Assembly: GCA_023333565.1 (NCBI GenBank)
Contig: JAJKFH010003970.1
Location: 62,001 to 126,000 of the forward strand
DNA from: Puffinus mauretanicus
Taxonomy: Eukaryota; Chordata; Aves; Procellariiformes; Procellariidae
Reading direction: 5' to 3'
Length of the DNA: 64,000 nucleotides
Shown: in pieces, positions 28,901 through 43,900 of the stretch
How positions within the stretch are numbered: position 1 is the first letter of the stretch
How the letters are laid out: every line of letters begins with the position of its first letter
The notes under the pieces: generated by a model
Databases searched by the model: none
Seen by the model: the letters and a program-made list of their open reading frames with translations, nothing else
What the model was told of the DNA's origin: nothing
Program-made: the position numbers and the translations under genes

Positions 28901-31900
28901 AGGGGGAGCAGTTCTTCTTCAGGTTACTGGCAGCAGCCTGGAGCTTGGACCAACTTTCTTCACTGTTCTCCGATTCATCTTGAAGAGACTGCAAAATGGA
29001 CTATTAGAATTAGTTGTGGAGAGGAGCAACCTAAATATAGCTTCCCCTACAGATTGGTAGGGATAGGGTGGCAATAATGCCACACGTTTGCAGCACAGAT
29101 TAAAATGTTTGTGAAAAATCTAACATCTGATCCTAAAAGTTAGGAAGCTAAAAGAGAGGTGAAATGGTCCAAGTTAAAAAATCATTCAGGAGGCCTATTT
29201 TAAACTGAGGTCTGGAGAGCGACTGAACAGTTGACTTTGTGCTGGAGGAATCAGAAACCCCAGGCTTGGGGATCCGCCTGCTGTGACCCAGGGCTGCTGC
29301 ACCCACCCAACCCAAGCCACAGCTTTTGGGAAGGGGAATCTTGGCTCCTGGACCTTGACCCTAGTGCTGCTTATATGCGGAAAAATGCTTTAGTGCAAAT
29401 AATGCTTTAATGCTAAACGTGTCAGGGGTCACCAGCGCAGCAGCTGGGACATAGTACCCCAAGTGGAGTGTTCAAATCACAGTTCTAGAGACATGGTCCC
29501 TTCACCAATATTCTCCCAGGTCTCCTTCAGTTCTGCACTGAGTCCCAGCATCGATGCACAGGCATCTCCTTCTAGGTTATGCTAGCCTAGCCTTATGGCA
29601 GGGCATTTCCCTGGGAAGTGCAAGCGAAGGGGCAAATTGCCTTTCAATCAATGAGCCGAGAACCAACATCTTTCACCTTTAGGCAAACACATACAGTGAT
29701 GGCATTAGGTTTTCCTTTGCCAGCTGTATTTTCAGCCAAACTTCCTGCTGTCCATGTGGATTAGACATGGACTGAGTAGACATTAGCATGCGGGATGGTG
29801 GTGGAGTGTACATGTCCATCTGGACTCCGTAGTGCAAGGGAGCATGAGGACCTAGTGCTTCATATGGGGATACCTTCCAGCACGTGCAGTAGACTAAAAC
29901 ATCAAGGGATCTTTGCAATCTAAAATGGAGGCTCTGCTAGCCCACAGTAAGGCAGACATGGTAGCAGCTGACCTGTACTTCTCTCTTGAACCTTAGTACC
30001 TAAATTGCACCGAAGTTGAACTTATGTGCTAAATAAAGAAGTCTAAAAATAGTCCTCAGTACCTCTGGAGGTAAAAAAAAAAATTCCACTGACTTCAATG
30101 GCACTATAATAAAGAGGAAGTTGCTCAGATAAATTTTTCTGTCTTTTTTTCAGTGGAGTTTGTTTGTTTGTTTGTTTGTTTAAAGGCACAGAAGGAAGTA
30201 CAGAAATAAGACAACTTGAGTAGATTTACCTGGAGAGTTTTGACCTCGTTTTTCAAAGCTTCCAATGACACCACAGAAGGTTTGCACTGGTCTATGCAGT
30301 ACAAATATCTTGTCGTTATCAGGCTGACTTCTGTATAAACTTCGTCATATACTCTCCACTGCTCCAGTATTGACTGCATTGAGGTCTTTAACTGTGCAAC
30401 CTGCAAATGAACCACTTTTGTTACTATTTCTTGGGTAGTCCTGACATATAAATCACCTTTAAATTGACTTAAAAAAATCTAAGCTCAATGCTCACTCTGT
30501 GACAATCCACAAGAATTTCACAAGTTGGAGTATTTTCCTACTTGGTAAGGAGTTGTGCAGCTTCAAACCAGCAGTAAACAGTATTTAGAATGAAGTATAA
30601 GAATTTGCTGGAAATAAAAATTTAACCAGAGTTCAAGGTAGCACTATTCTGTCAGCCACAACTCCAGAATGCCCCAAGAAGTAAAAAGTACTGAAATAAT
30701 GAACTGCTTAGTCCTTCCTGCCAAAATTAACCTGAAGTGGGAGGAAGCTGAGAGCCTTAATCTTCTTAGGAAGCAGACAGTTTGAGCCAGAGATCAAGTT
30801 TCCATTTAATGAAAATTTGAACAGAAATTGATTTGTATGGAAGACGATGCTACTACAATATTCTGGAGAGCTATCATCCCTCTTAGGCCATTGTGCTCTA
30901 ATAATGCAGGCCCACCTGAATCACAGTCTAGGAACTTCAGGATTCTCATATAAAATTAAATTATTTCATTATTACAGTTGTTTAATCTATATGGGGGCAA
31001 GCATGGTTTCCATTTGCCACATACTCCTAGACATTGCAAACACAAAACTACAGTCCTTATTCAGCGTGATTTGTCATTTTTATCCTTCCGTATCAGGTAA
31101 GTACATAAGGCATGTCCTGGATTAGGCAAAACATTCCTCTAGTTCAGTATCTATTTTCAGTCATGCCAGTACCAGATGCTCTGAGAAGAGCATGAAAACC
31201 AGGCAAGCAAACAAGCATGTCTCCACGGGACCTGGCAAAGCCAGATGCCAGATTTCAGTTCTGACTATGCATCCACACAATGGAAAATGAAGACTTTTCT
31301 ACACCATGGTGCACACTAAATAGACTGCATGGATCATTGTATCCTAGTATCCTAGTTCCAGGCACGCAGGAGTAGATGGATTAATCATCCCTATTCTCAT
31401 TTGAATCATGGTATAGGTGGGAGGAATCTCTAATTGCTTTCTGTAGTCCGCAGCTGATTACTGCCCACACAAGGAAGATGGAAAGACATTGTGCTCGTGA
31501 AACATCTCTGGGCCACAGACTCACAGTCTTGAGATCAACCGACAATACAATCAAGGTATCACATCTCCTTAGACCTATATTTGAAATCACGCCTGCTGCT
31601 GAGAGCAGACACCTGTGGGAAGAAAGATGCACTCGGTGTTTCATTGCACATGCAGACAACTAGGCTGTAAGAACATTCTGCAGTTTGTAAGTTTGATACT
31701 TGAGTCATAAAAACACTAAAATTAACGTGACCCATGGTGACTGTAAGAAGAAAAAAGCACTAGGCTGTCAATCCTGCCAATTTCAATCCCCAGCTCTACA
31801 GCGGAATGAAAAACTTTCATCATGTACACATACAAAAATTTCTCTGCTTTCTTGGTAAGAAACAGCCACATCATTTCTGTTGAAACCTAAAACAAGAAGC

Positions 31901-34900
31901 AGCAGACCCATCCTGGACTGACATCTCATGTGGAAGAGTTCAAGCAAAACGGTTCAGGGTTCACAAAATTTTGAGGAACAAAACCAAGATGTTTATAATA
32001 GAAAGTGTAAGAGAATCTTAACTATAAACACAATCACTGCATCACATATAATACTCTACAGTATATGGTTATTTATTATCACAAATTTAAATCCATAAAT
32101 GTACTCATTGTTATATGTTCTGCACCTATCAATTACATCTAGATAAAAAAGATCAGTTCCAAGTATAAAGATAATTTAACTATAAATGCAAACTGCTGGG
32201 GAGTCAATTTGCATGGGAAACCAATCTGCCAGACTCTCCTTGAAGCAATTGGAAACTACATAGGATTTGAAGATAGCAAAAGCCATCCAGGTGTGTGGAT
32301 GAAAGAGCAACCGGGAGATGGAAAAGCTACAGTAAGAATGGGGCAGGAGTAGGTAGCTTCCACCAGCGTACTACAGGGGAGAAAGACCAGGCTGTGAAAG
32401 AGAAGCAGATCAAGTAAGAGAATTTAAGGTTTCCATTTTCATCTTGACAGAAAAATAGCAGTGCTATTTCTTTATTTTCTTAAACTGCAGATGGGGGTCT
32501 GTCCCTCCTCCCCCTGTATTCAAACTACTTCGAGATTAGACTTTTTTTTGCTCTCTCAGCCTTGTAAATACATTAATTTACATTATGGTAAAGACTTAAA
32601 AGGAAGTTCTTAGAAAGGTTAAGATTAAGAGTAAGGAATACTTTGCACCATTTTTGTACCAGCTCTTGCCATCCCATGAAGAAGATTAATAACACTGGTG
32701 GTAAGAATATGTACTGGAGGAAATCTGAATGCAAACAAAGTTTTTACCTGGCTTACAATGCTGTCCACCATTTCACACAGCTCAGCTATCCTGAGAGACA
32801 GAGCTTCTGGGGTTTGTTCTGCACTACCATTCAAAGCCAAACTCTGTTTGAGCTCATCAAGAGTTTTGGATTTAGTTGTGAGTTGATCTTCTAGCTCCTA
32901 AATGAAAAAAAAAAAAAGGAAGATAAATAAGATCTTTTAATGAGACCATAAAAAAAGCCTTCTGTGTTTAGCTTAGATAAACATTCCTTCTTTAAGACAA
33001 ATTCTGTGTAATTCTTCACCCATGCAACACCACCACCTTTTCAACTTTGATGGAGAACAACTACTTTACAGTAATTCAAAATGACAGTGGCTGCTTTAGA
33101 CAGTCTCCTGCAGGTAGAGCTAGAATCAGTCTATTTAGTGTCAGAATGAGCACTGGACATCATGCTTGGGAAGGAAATCATCAGGAGTGTCCTGGTTTTG
33201 GCTGGGATGGAGTTCATTTTCTTCCTATTAACTGGTATAGTGCTGTGTTTTGGATGTAGTGTGAGAATAATGTTGATGACACACTGATGTTTTGGTTGTT
33301 GCTAGGTATTGTTTATGCTAGTCAAGGACTTTTCGTCTTCCCATGCCCTGCCAGATGTGCGGGGGGCTGGGAGGGACCGTGGCCAGGACGGCTGGCCCAG
33401 TTGGCCAATAGGCTATTCCATACCATATGACGTCATGCTCAGCATATAAGGCTGGGTGAAGAAGAAGGAGGGGGGGCGTTCGGAGTGATGGCGTTTGTCT
33501 TCCCAAGTAACCGTTACGCGTGATGGAGCCCTGCTTTCCTGGCGATGGCTGAACACCTGCCTGCCAATGGGAAGTGGTGAATGAATTCCTTGTTCTGCTT
33601 TGCTTGCGTGCGCGGCTTTTGCTTTCCCTATTAAACTGTCTTTATCTCAACCCACGAGTTTTTCTCACTTCTACCCTTCTGATTCTCTCCCCCATCCCAC
33701 CCGGCGGGGGGGTGAGCGAGCAGCTGCGTGGTATTTGGCTGCTGCCAGGTTAAACCACGACAAGGAGCTAATTCCTCAGCCACCATACAGGCCTCTTTGT
33801 ACCTCTCCAGATGCAAAAAGTTCTTCTATTAATGGAGCTGAACTTTTCCCTGGACAGGTTAGCATTCGGGTCCTCCTCTGCTCCAGCAGACAAAGGTAAG
33901 ATAGAATCATACAATAGTTTGGATTGAAAGGAATCTTTAAAGGTCACCTAGTCCAACCCCCCTGCCATGGGCAGGGACATCTTCAACTAGACCAGGTTGC
34001 TCAGAGCCCTATCCAACCTGACCTTGAACATTTCCAGGGATGGGGCATCTACCACCTCTCTGGGCAACCTGTGCCAGTGTTTCACCACCCTCATTATAAA
34101 AAATTTCCTTATATCTAGTCTAAATCTACCCTCTTTCAGTTTAAAACCATTACCCCTTGTCCTGTCACAACAGGCCCTGCTAAAAAGTTTGTCCCCATCT
34201 TTCTTATAAGCCCCCTTTAAGTACTGAAAGGCTGCAATAAGGTCTCCCCGAAGCCTTCTCTTCTCCAGGCTGAATAACCCCAACTCTCTCAGCCTTTCTT
34301 CATAGGACAGACGTTCCATCCCTCTGACCATTTTTGTGGCCCTCCTCTGGACCCGCTCCAACAGGTTCATGTCTGTCTTGTGCTGAGGGCTCCAGAGCTG
34401 GACGCAGAGTAGAGGGGCAGAGTCGCCTCCCTCGACCTGCTTGCCACACTTCTTTTCATGCAGCCCAAGATACGGTTGGCCTTCTGGGCTGCGAGTGCAC
34501 ATTATCGGCTCACGTCCAGCTTTTCATTCACCAGTACCCTCAAGTCCTTCTTGGCAGGGCTGCTCTCAATCCCTTCATCCGCCAGCCTGTATTGATACTG
34601 GGGGTTGCCCTGACCCAGGTGCAAGACCTTGCACTTGGCCTTGTTGAATCTCATGAGGTTCACACGGGCCCACTTCTCGAGCTTGTCCAGGTCCTTCTGG
34701 ATGACATCCTGTCCCTCAGGCATGTCAACTGCACCACTCAGCTTGGAGTCATCTGCTAACTTGCTGAGGGTGCACTTGATCTCACTGTCTATGTCATTGA
34801 TGAAGATATTAAAAAGTACTGGTCCCAATACGGACCCCTGCGGGACACCACTTGTCACCGATCTCCATCTGGACACTGAGCTGTTGACCATTACCCTCTG

Positions 34901-37900
34901 GATGTGTCCATCCAACCAATTCCTCATCCACCAGACGGTCCACCCATCAAATCCATAACTCTCAAATCCCGTTTAGAGAGAAGGATGTTGTGGGGGACCA
35001 TTTCAAAGGCCTTACAGAGGTCCAGATAGATGACATCGCATGTCCACTGATGTAGTCACTCCATCATAGAAGGCCACTAGGTTGGTCAGGCAGGACTTGC
35101 CTTTGGTGAAGACATGCTGGCTGTCTCAGATCACCTCCCTGTCCTCCATGTGCCTTAGCATAGTTTCCAGGAGGATCTGCTCCATGATCTTCCCAGGCAC
35201 AGAGGTGAGACTGACTGGCCTGTAGTTCCCCAGGTCTTCCTTTTTCCCTTTTTAAAAATGGGGATTATGTTTCTCCTTTTCCAGTCAGTGGGAACTTCAC
35301 CAGACTGCCATGACTTCTCAAATATGATGGATAGTGGCTTAGCAACTTCATCCACCAGTTCCCTCAGGACCTGCGGATGCATCTCATCAGGTCCCATGGA
35401 CTTGTGCACTTTCAGGTTCCTTAGATGGTCTCAAACCTGATCTTCTCCTAACGTGGGCGGTTCTTCATTCTGCCAGTCCCTGCCTTTGCCTTCTGCGGCT
35501 TGCGCAGTGAGGCTTGAGCACTTGCCAGTGAAGACTGAGGCAAAAAAATCATTGAGTATCTCATCCTTCTCCATATCCCGGGTAACCAGGTATCCCGTTT
35601 CCTTCCGGAAAGGGCCCACATTTTCCCTACTCTTCCTTTTATCCCTGACATACCTACAGATAGGAACTGACTTTGCAATATCAGGGTCCCTGACATCCTA
35701 ACAACTTCTAGAAAGTTATTTTCAGCTTGTCCTCTTAGTCAGAGGCTTTCTCCCATGGGAGAAACCCCACTGAAATCAATGGAGATGCCTGGGAGAATAA
35801 CTCCTCCCCTAACACAATCAGCAAGATTATAAGCTAGTCTTGACATGTGGGGAAAGCTCAGCAATAAGTTATTCACAACATGAGTAAATATCCATACGTA
35901 CAATGGGCCGTAACATTTTCCTGTAATACTGCACTTAAAGCCATGACCTTTTTTCTCCCCACTTACTGTCCCCAAAACATTTTCAAATTTGGACCTCATT
36001 TTTATTGAGCAAATTAATTTTAATGAAACTTTTTAGCCACCTGCATCCTAGCACTGTACCTTGATGTGAGCAGGTTAGTGTTTTAGTCACAGATACCCTG
36101 TGCCTTTCTTCCATTCTGGCCCCTCAATACATTTCAGAGTGCTTCAGAGAGACAAGTAACTTGGTGTGTAACAGAGCACTAGGCAATAAAAGCAGCTTAC
36201 TACAAGAGAGAGACACGTAACCATGGCAATGAAAGAACAAATATTCCATGTTAAAAAATAGAAAGGGAACACTGTACTGAATGAGAACAGCAGACTGTCA
36301 GAGTACTAGGAGCCAATTATTAGCTGGCTGCACCTGCACTAATTTTGAGGGAGCTGATGTCTAGAAAAACACAACAAAACCAAAGTACACCCAGATTCTT
36401 GAGGCTGATGCAGAGAGACTACATTCTAGAGCAGGAGTATAGAGAGTTGCTATTTTTCCTGTGTAGTTTCCACGAAACTGCCACCACAGAGCTCTTCAAA
36501 CTAATGGAATCGATAGCTTTTGCCATGGCTGTGCTGAACTGAGAATTACTTCTTTTGGAGGCATCTCTACAATATTGCTGCACAACACTCCAAATACCAC
36601 AGAACAACAGCAGATGCATCTTCAACTGGAGGAAAAAAACTTTAAAATAGCAATTCACATCAAAAATGGATCTGGCTCTTTATCACCTGAACCTAACATG
36701 CTTTAATTAAAATTACATTGTAGTATTCTTCTAGGACATCTGTGTAGTTCTTTAGTCTGGATTCAGCAAAGTGCTAAAAATGTTTTTTATAATAATATCA
36801 CACATATAATGCTTTACCTTGCAATCATCTAATGTGTTCCGTGCAGAGATCAGACTTGCTGGGGTTTGTAAAGACCTCAGTCGATCACTCTGAGCTTCCA
36901 GCCAGTTGCGTAGAGTCTGTGCTTTGTTCTCATTTTCAGTAATATCCTCCAAAATGTGTTGCAGGTCTTGTATCTGAAAGTTACAGAACTATTTTAATTT
37001 ACTTAAACCTAGAGATGGGCAGAAATAGGGCTCCCCCTTCCATGGCAAAATCTGTGATTACAATATTTACATTGAAAATACTATTTAGAGAAAATATTTT
37101 CAAAGGAAAAGCTAAAATGTTTTACTGGCTCTTTAAGATCTGACCTTTTCCCTGGGAAGGAAACAAGGCAGTACTGGTTCTGGAGCTGGCAAGCTGCAGA
37201 CCTAACAAGTTGGGGGACCCTGGGCTACATGGGCACATTCATATGGAGTCTGAAAACCTCATTCTCCCTAAAATCCACCAACAAAGCTACTAATAAGCAA
37301 GGGACCTCAAGTCTCCTATCTTCAATTTTCGCCCTGAGGATCCATTAAATCTTAGAATGCAGTTTCTTGAAAATAGTTAGAGAAGATAAATTTTTTCCCC
37401 CACAAAATTGAAATTTCACCATGGAATTTGTCAATTGTGCAGGAACTGAATTTTCCACTTGAAAATGTTTCTGGAAGACTTTCTGAGTCAGAAAATTTGG
37501 GAATTTTCTGTTTGATCAGCAGTGTTTGTATCTGGATTCAGAGAGGGCAGCTTCTCCCAAAGCCCTGTAAGTTCAGGAGACAAACAGAGATGAAAGAGGA
37601 ATGTGCTGGTAGAGGGATTCATTCCAGCAGCTTCATGTTTGCATTTTGGGATGCTAACCTTCCTCTGGTCTTTTCCGTATCGCATGAGTCACATTAGCAT
37701 TTCTGGGCACTGGGGCACACGAGCACCAGCATCTAATTCTGAATGCATGGATTATTTCTAGCCTCACTAGAGCAAAGTAATTCTGAGGCACTGCCTGAAA
37801 CAGAAGCACAGAAGATGTGCTGGTATAGTTAGTCTACATGTAGAATTTGCCTATCAGCTGCTGATCTTCAAAGCACTCCATTGGGAAAGCATATTTCATT

Positions 37901-40900
37901 ACTGCAGGAGGAGGACACAGACACAGAGTAACCCATTTCCAGTGATCCAGGAGGGCTGGAGCAGGACTGGGAACAGATCCCTGCTGTGCCTTTTCCAGCA
38001 GGGTCATATGTCCCCATCTGAACACGGCTGTCAACACTATTTACTTAGTAATTACTTTTTTGGCAAATCCAACTGCTACAACAGGAAAACAGGTGGTAGC
38101 TTAATATATCCCTATTTCTCATTCCCATCGTATGGCATGTGGAGGGGTTGTTTGCTTTTTTGGTGCTGTGTTTGCTGAGCAGGGCCTGGCTGTTTGTACC
38201 AAGCAGTGTAGCACCTCTCCTTTCCACAAATCATCCAGTGTTTTCTCCCATTAAGTTTTAAATGCCCCAACTTTCACAGCTTTAACTAACAGGTTCCCCT
38301 GCAGACACTACCCTGAATTCTTCCTTTTTCATGGTTTTCTCAATATAGGTCTTTTTTGTTGAGATGTCACTGACTGTATTTTCTTCATATGAGGAATCTT
38401 ATTTTTTCCACCTAACACAGTCAACTAGTGTAAATCCCAGGCTGTCATGATGAGCAGATTTTTTCTATTTTCCCTACCTGCATGTTACAGGAGAGTTTAC
38501 CCTCCCAGACCTTGCTGAGGTTTGGATGCCTTCCCACCACCTGATAGCTGATGTGCTACGAGACCACTCCATAGGCTGTCCATGGCAGGATGGACAGACA
38601 GCAGAGAGCACAGGGAGTCTCACTGTGTTCAACAGTGTTTTCAGACTCAGGGAGAAAGGCTGCTTGCAAAATACAGAGCACCGGCACAGGCAAGATCAGA
38701 GTTGTGAGAGAAAGCAATGAGAACTCAATCAAACCTTTCTGTTCAGAGACGCCTGCAGCCTGTGCCACCGCAGGTTCATCTCTCCGAGACACTCGGCAAA
38801 TTCTGTCCTTTCATACCGTTTGCTTTCCACATCACAAGTGCTCATCTGCAAGAGTGACTGGTTAACAAAATCTACCATCCACTGTTTAAAGTTCATTTCC
38901 ATCATATATTCCTGGAGGGGAGAAAAAAAAAAAGAACAAAAACGTAAACCAATTAGTTTGGCAGTTTTAATCTTATCTGTTCCAATGATGCTTCAAGGCA
39001 TAGTTACGGGACATCCATGGCTTATTCTGAACCATGGCCTAAAATATTTTTCTGAAAGAGACCTGGCTGTAGGAATAATTCTCAATTTTTACTGTTCTAT
39101 ATTTGCGTAGCTATTTCCATCCACTGAAACTTTTGCAGAAAATCACTATCATTACGTGAGTAGCTCAAGGTAAGAACAGGCTAGTGCCGGAGCAGGGAAT
39201 AAAACCTAGGGGTACCAGACTCAGTACTTTATCCATTGGACAATACCATCACACTGCCATGGGCCCAGATTAGGCTAAGACCGAGGCCCTCCCGCACTCC
39301 TGCAACTCACAGACAAGTGCAGACAAGAGCTTGTGCTCCTTTATCAAAATATCTGGTATCAGAATAGGGTATCGGAACAGAATATCTGGGAGGAAAGAGT
39401 GTCCTCCAGCACCAGTGTCCTTGCCCACAGAGGTGAGCGATAAACTATGCGCAAAGTGAGAACAATGTAAGGGAATGCCTTTTTATTTCAGAAGGTCTTA
39501 GGAGAAGAGGGGAGGAAAGGGCTCCTCATTGTATACAGCAGTACCCAGAAAAAAGCCACCAGGGAATACCACAGTAGAGGGACTGAAGCCTTAGCTGCTT
39601 CCCTGTAGGAATTCATGACCTTCATCCCAGCTTTCTTCTCAGCATACACATCCCCACATTGCTGACAAGTGCAGAAGGCACACCTACAAACTCATCTCTG
39701 AATATCCAAAGGGTTAAAAAGCACCTCATGTTCCAACTTCCAAATCCAACTGATATAGACCGAAGTGTTATATATCTGCTATACTAAGGCACTTTGAAAG
39801 AAATGCTTACGTTGGCACTTGCCTTACGCGCACTACCAAAGTGTCTGAGAACTGCAGCTGCAGACAGAGAACTGTCGTCCTGTCTGAGCCCAGAGCACCG
39901 CTCGGTAGCTCTGCATAGGCAGAGCAAAATACAGCTCTGTAGGGATTCATGCCCTGAAGTTGGGCTCCCTGGCATCTATGGAGGTACAAGCATGGCTTGA
40001 ATCCTTCCTGTGGCTGGGGCAATCAGCCTCTGCTATTGGTGCTTTAGCATCTCAACAGAGCCAAGAGTCTGCTGCAGGCTCTCTCTCTGCAGGGAGGTTC
40101 ATCTTGTCCCTCTTTCCTAGCAGCTTATCTCTTTTGATGAAACGTAATATTCAAAAACCTTGTTCTCTAGTTAAATTAATCCTGGCTATGGAGCTCCAAA
40201 ATTACAACATATTCCTTGTTGAAAAGGCAGACTAAAACACAGCACAAACACAGTCTATCTTCCTAAGGAAGCAAAGCTTTCCTGCTCAACACATTTTATA
40301 ATCTAAATGTAAGAGAGACAGAACAAGTGAGACAGATGGGACAGCATGAGGAAAAGGAGATTACAGCACAGAGAGCAGTAGCTGTATTGCAGCGCAGGCA
40401 GTGTTTTGTGCGGCATGGAAGCAAAAGGTTTTTATAAAGGAAGATGTTCAGGCACCTTTGAGACTGTTTGAGGAACCCTCCTGAGAGCAAGGGGAAGGAT
40501 ATGACAGTGCCTGTAGGCTGTTTCCATCCTTGTTATAGCCAAACACCTTGCAGAAGGCCTGGGCTTACAGCTTCCCATTTACCTTGTACTTCTGAAGAAG
40601 GCTTCTGACTTGGGCAGCACTACATTGTGAATTTATCGGCTCCTCATGTCCCTGCTGTTGTTCCACATGGTCCAGCCAGGTCATTAGTTCAGCAATAGCT
40701 TCCCGCGATGAAAGTTTTTCCATCTGAAGCTGGAGGTAAAGCATATAATGAACCCTCTACACTCTGCTTGTTAAAAATATCAAGGAAGATGACATCTGTA
40801 TTTTTAGAAAGGCTCAGGCACTATAATTGCAATTATCAGGGTATGAACTTGAAAGTGAGCCCTGTGCTCCAGAGGGGCATATGACTTAAATTAAGAAAAG

Positions 40901-43900
40901 GTTGAGAATTCAGAAATTTGAAATAAAATTCTTTCTAATTGTAACAGACTTTCATATAAAACTGTAAAGATGATAGATACGTGCAAAACAGCCCAGGAAG
41001 AACACTGCAATAATTAAACTGGAGTACAATATTGGGGATATTCTGAAAGCAAGACAGACAGCTAATTAGGAAAGAGGTGCTTTGCAGGCCTTATGCAGCA
41101 GCCGTCTGAATCCCAGCAACAACATTTTCAAGTAATTATTTAGCTTGAACTGAGAGATGGCAGCAGAGTTTCTCCTCACCTGGTGAAGCTTTTCTTGGAT
41201 GGCTGGGAGCTGAATAATCAGTTCTCCCCATTTTTGCTCAAACTTTGCCAAAGATGACCTAAGTGCTGCAGTATCAGCTTGCTTCACGTGAAAGAGCTGG
41301 TTGGCAGTGCTCACCACAGATGACTTCAGGGAAGATTTTTCATCAACTTCCTTAGAGAATGTCTGAGGGGCACAGGAGAAATTTAAGAGAGGGTAAATAT
41401 TTATGTATCTATTTAAATAAAGAAGACAAACCAGGTTTTCAGTCACAGGATGAACTGCCTCAACAAACAGATTTTAGCAAGTTTGTAAAGTTCAGAAAAC
41501 CTAAACTCAACATGTTCTGGCAGCAGGTAAGGCCTTTTTCTGCCCAGCTTGATACAATGCTGAATGCCACCTTTTGTTCCACAGGGATTTGGAATATCCT
41601 GATCCCCACTTCACACAGAGGTCCAGGGAGCAACCCCAGTCCTTGAGTCTCCGGCCAGCTCACACCTACCAGTCCAACCGTCACGACGTTTTGCTTTCCC
41701 ACTGTGCAAGACTCCCTCTGTCAGGCCTTATATTGGGGCTGAACCTCCTGGCTACTCATACAAGGGGAACACAGCACTGGGGGGGGGGCATGCAAAGACA
41801 CGAAATGCAATTCAGCATGTTTCTCTTCCCTGACTATGGCTCACCATCTTCACAGCCCTGCTGTCTTCACCCCTGCTCCCTGAGCCCACACTCCAGATTC
41901 AGTTGGTAAGTGGCCCAGCAGCTTGGCTGAACTGCTGTATCTGGTATTTGGCATCAGGACCAAGACAGAAACCATGCTATTACACTATGGATGTACACCC
42001 CCCTGACTGGGCTGTGATGTGTTGCAGTTGAGAGCTCATTACGAGAGGATTCCATTCTGATTTATGCATTCTGGCTGGCCTCGCAATCTGAAGGAAGATC
42101 TTTGGTGGCCTCCCATCCTCATGGCTCCCCACAGAGATAATGTTTTGGCTTTGGGGCACAAAGCCATTCAGTGCTATATTCTGTAGGCAGCTTCCGGGTC
42201 ATGACAAATACAAAAACCACTCAAAGGAGTCATTTTCACCGGAAGTCATGATGTCTTATCTAAAGACATCATGTCTGGAAAACTGACTTACAAACAAGCT
42301 GTTGATGTTATCCCTGATGGTGGGAAGATCTTGTGACACGTTGAGAGACTGCTCCTTCCAAAAATTTATTCTCTGCTGAGCAGAATCCAGCCATTTCATT
42401 AATTCCTCCGAGTCTCTGTTGTAGCTACAAGAAGAAAACAAAACACACAGACATACATCTCCTAGCTGAGTCTAGGATACACTTCTCACCCTCCAAGTTG
42501 TCTTCCTTTCTGTGAAGAGGCATGTGCTATTCTGGCACCTATCCTGCTATGTAACCCTGCAGAAGCATGGCTACACAGCATGGATCAATATGCCACACAG
42601 CAGTTCTGCTGGAAGTACATATGAGACTGTTCCTATCAGCTCTTTTCAGCTGGTCTGCTCTCCCTGAAAACATACTTTTTCTGTATCCACCCAGCAGTTG
42701 CCAGGACAAGTTCACATGGGTGAAAAGAGCTTTGCTGGAGGACAAAACCACCAGAGGAGACTGTGGACACTGCAAGATACAGTGCAGAATACACAACAGG
42801 GGTAAATACCAACAAACACTGGCATGCTCTGTCCGCACTATGGGTCCAGCCAGCCTGAGCTCAGAGCACACAGACCAGGTGCAGGGAAAGCTGAGCTTGG
42901 TACATCAGCGGGTGGACTGGGCTGTAGAACCCCAAACCGTCTCCCCGTGACTGCCAGGACTGCATTGACAGTTGGCTTGGGCCATGTGAAAGCATTGAGC
43001 ATGCTTGGGTCCTTCCCCTTTGTAGAGCTTCAAAACACAATTTGAGGCAGCATTTCAGCCAGCTCTTGAATGTGTGTAAGGTGGATAGTGTATGTGCACA
43101 GACAGGTGCATTATGCCTTTGCATGGGAATCAAGGCTAGCCTGCATTCGTAGCAGGCCAAAATGCTTAGGGCAGCATGATCAGAGCTTCTGTTAACGCTT
43201 CCAACGTACAAACTGCAGCACGATGCAGCTAACTCTCACCTAGATGCACTGACTTTGCAATGGCAGCAATCAAAATATTTGTCCTACAAAAATAAGCAGG
43301 AAGAGAAGCACTTGTCTACACAGTGAGAAAGGATCAGCTGTGTAATAAAGGACCACTTTTCTGATCACCACTCCTTTTTTTTTTCTCTCATTTTTAAGTT
43401 AAAGGAGTTATGTTATTTATTAATTCACTGTCATATTTCAGAAAACACATCTATAGAAGGCCAGAAACTAATTTCTAGCTGATATCTCTAATTGCTTTCT
43501 GAGTTATACCCACCTGACCAAGAGTTTGAGTAATGTCTGAAGTCGGTGTAGTTCATGGCCAACTTTTTTGGTTAAAGACAACCACTGCTCTTCCAGCTTC
43601 CCAATCTGGCTTCTTATTTCTGGACAGCTCACAGCAGTTAGCAATTTCTTCCCTTCTTTCACCATCTGGTACAGCCTGGCATGCTTTTCATCAACACTGC
43701 TTTTGATTTGCTGTCAGAATATGGGAAGTTTGCAAAACAATAATATTTTAAAAACTGAAAACACAGCTAGCAAAACACGTATCATTTGTTCTAACTTTCT
43801 AATCTCACATTTCCTCTATCATGTTTTTTCTTTTCCAAATGGAAGGAATCTGTACTTCATTACATGCAAAAGTAACACAGGGACGTGGTTTTTTTTTGTT

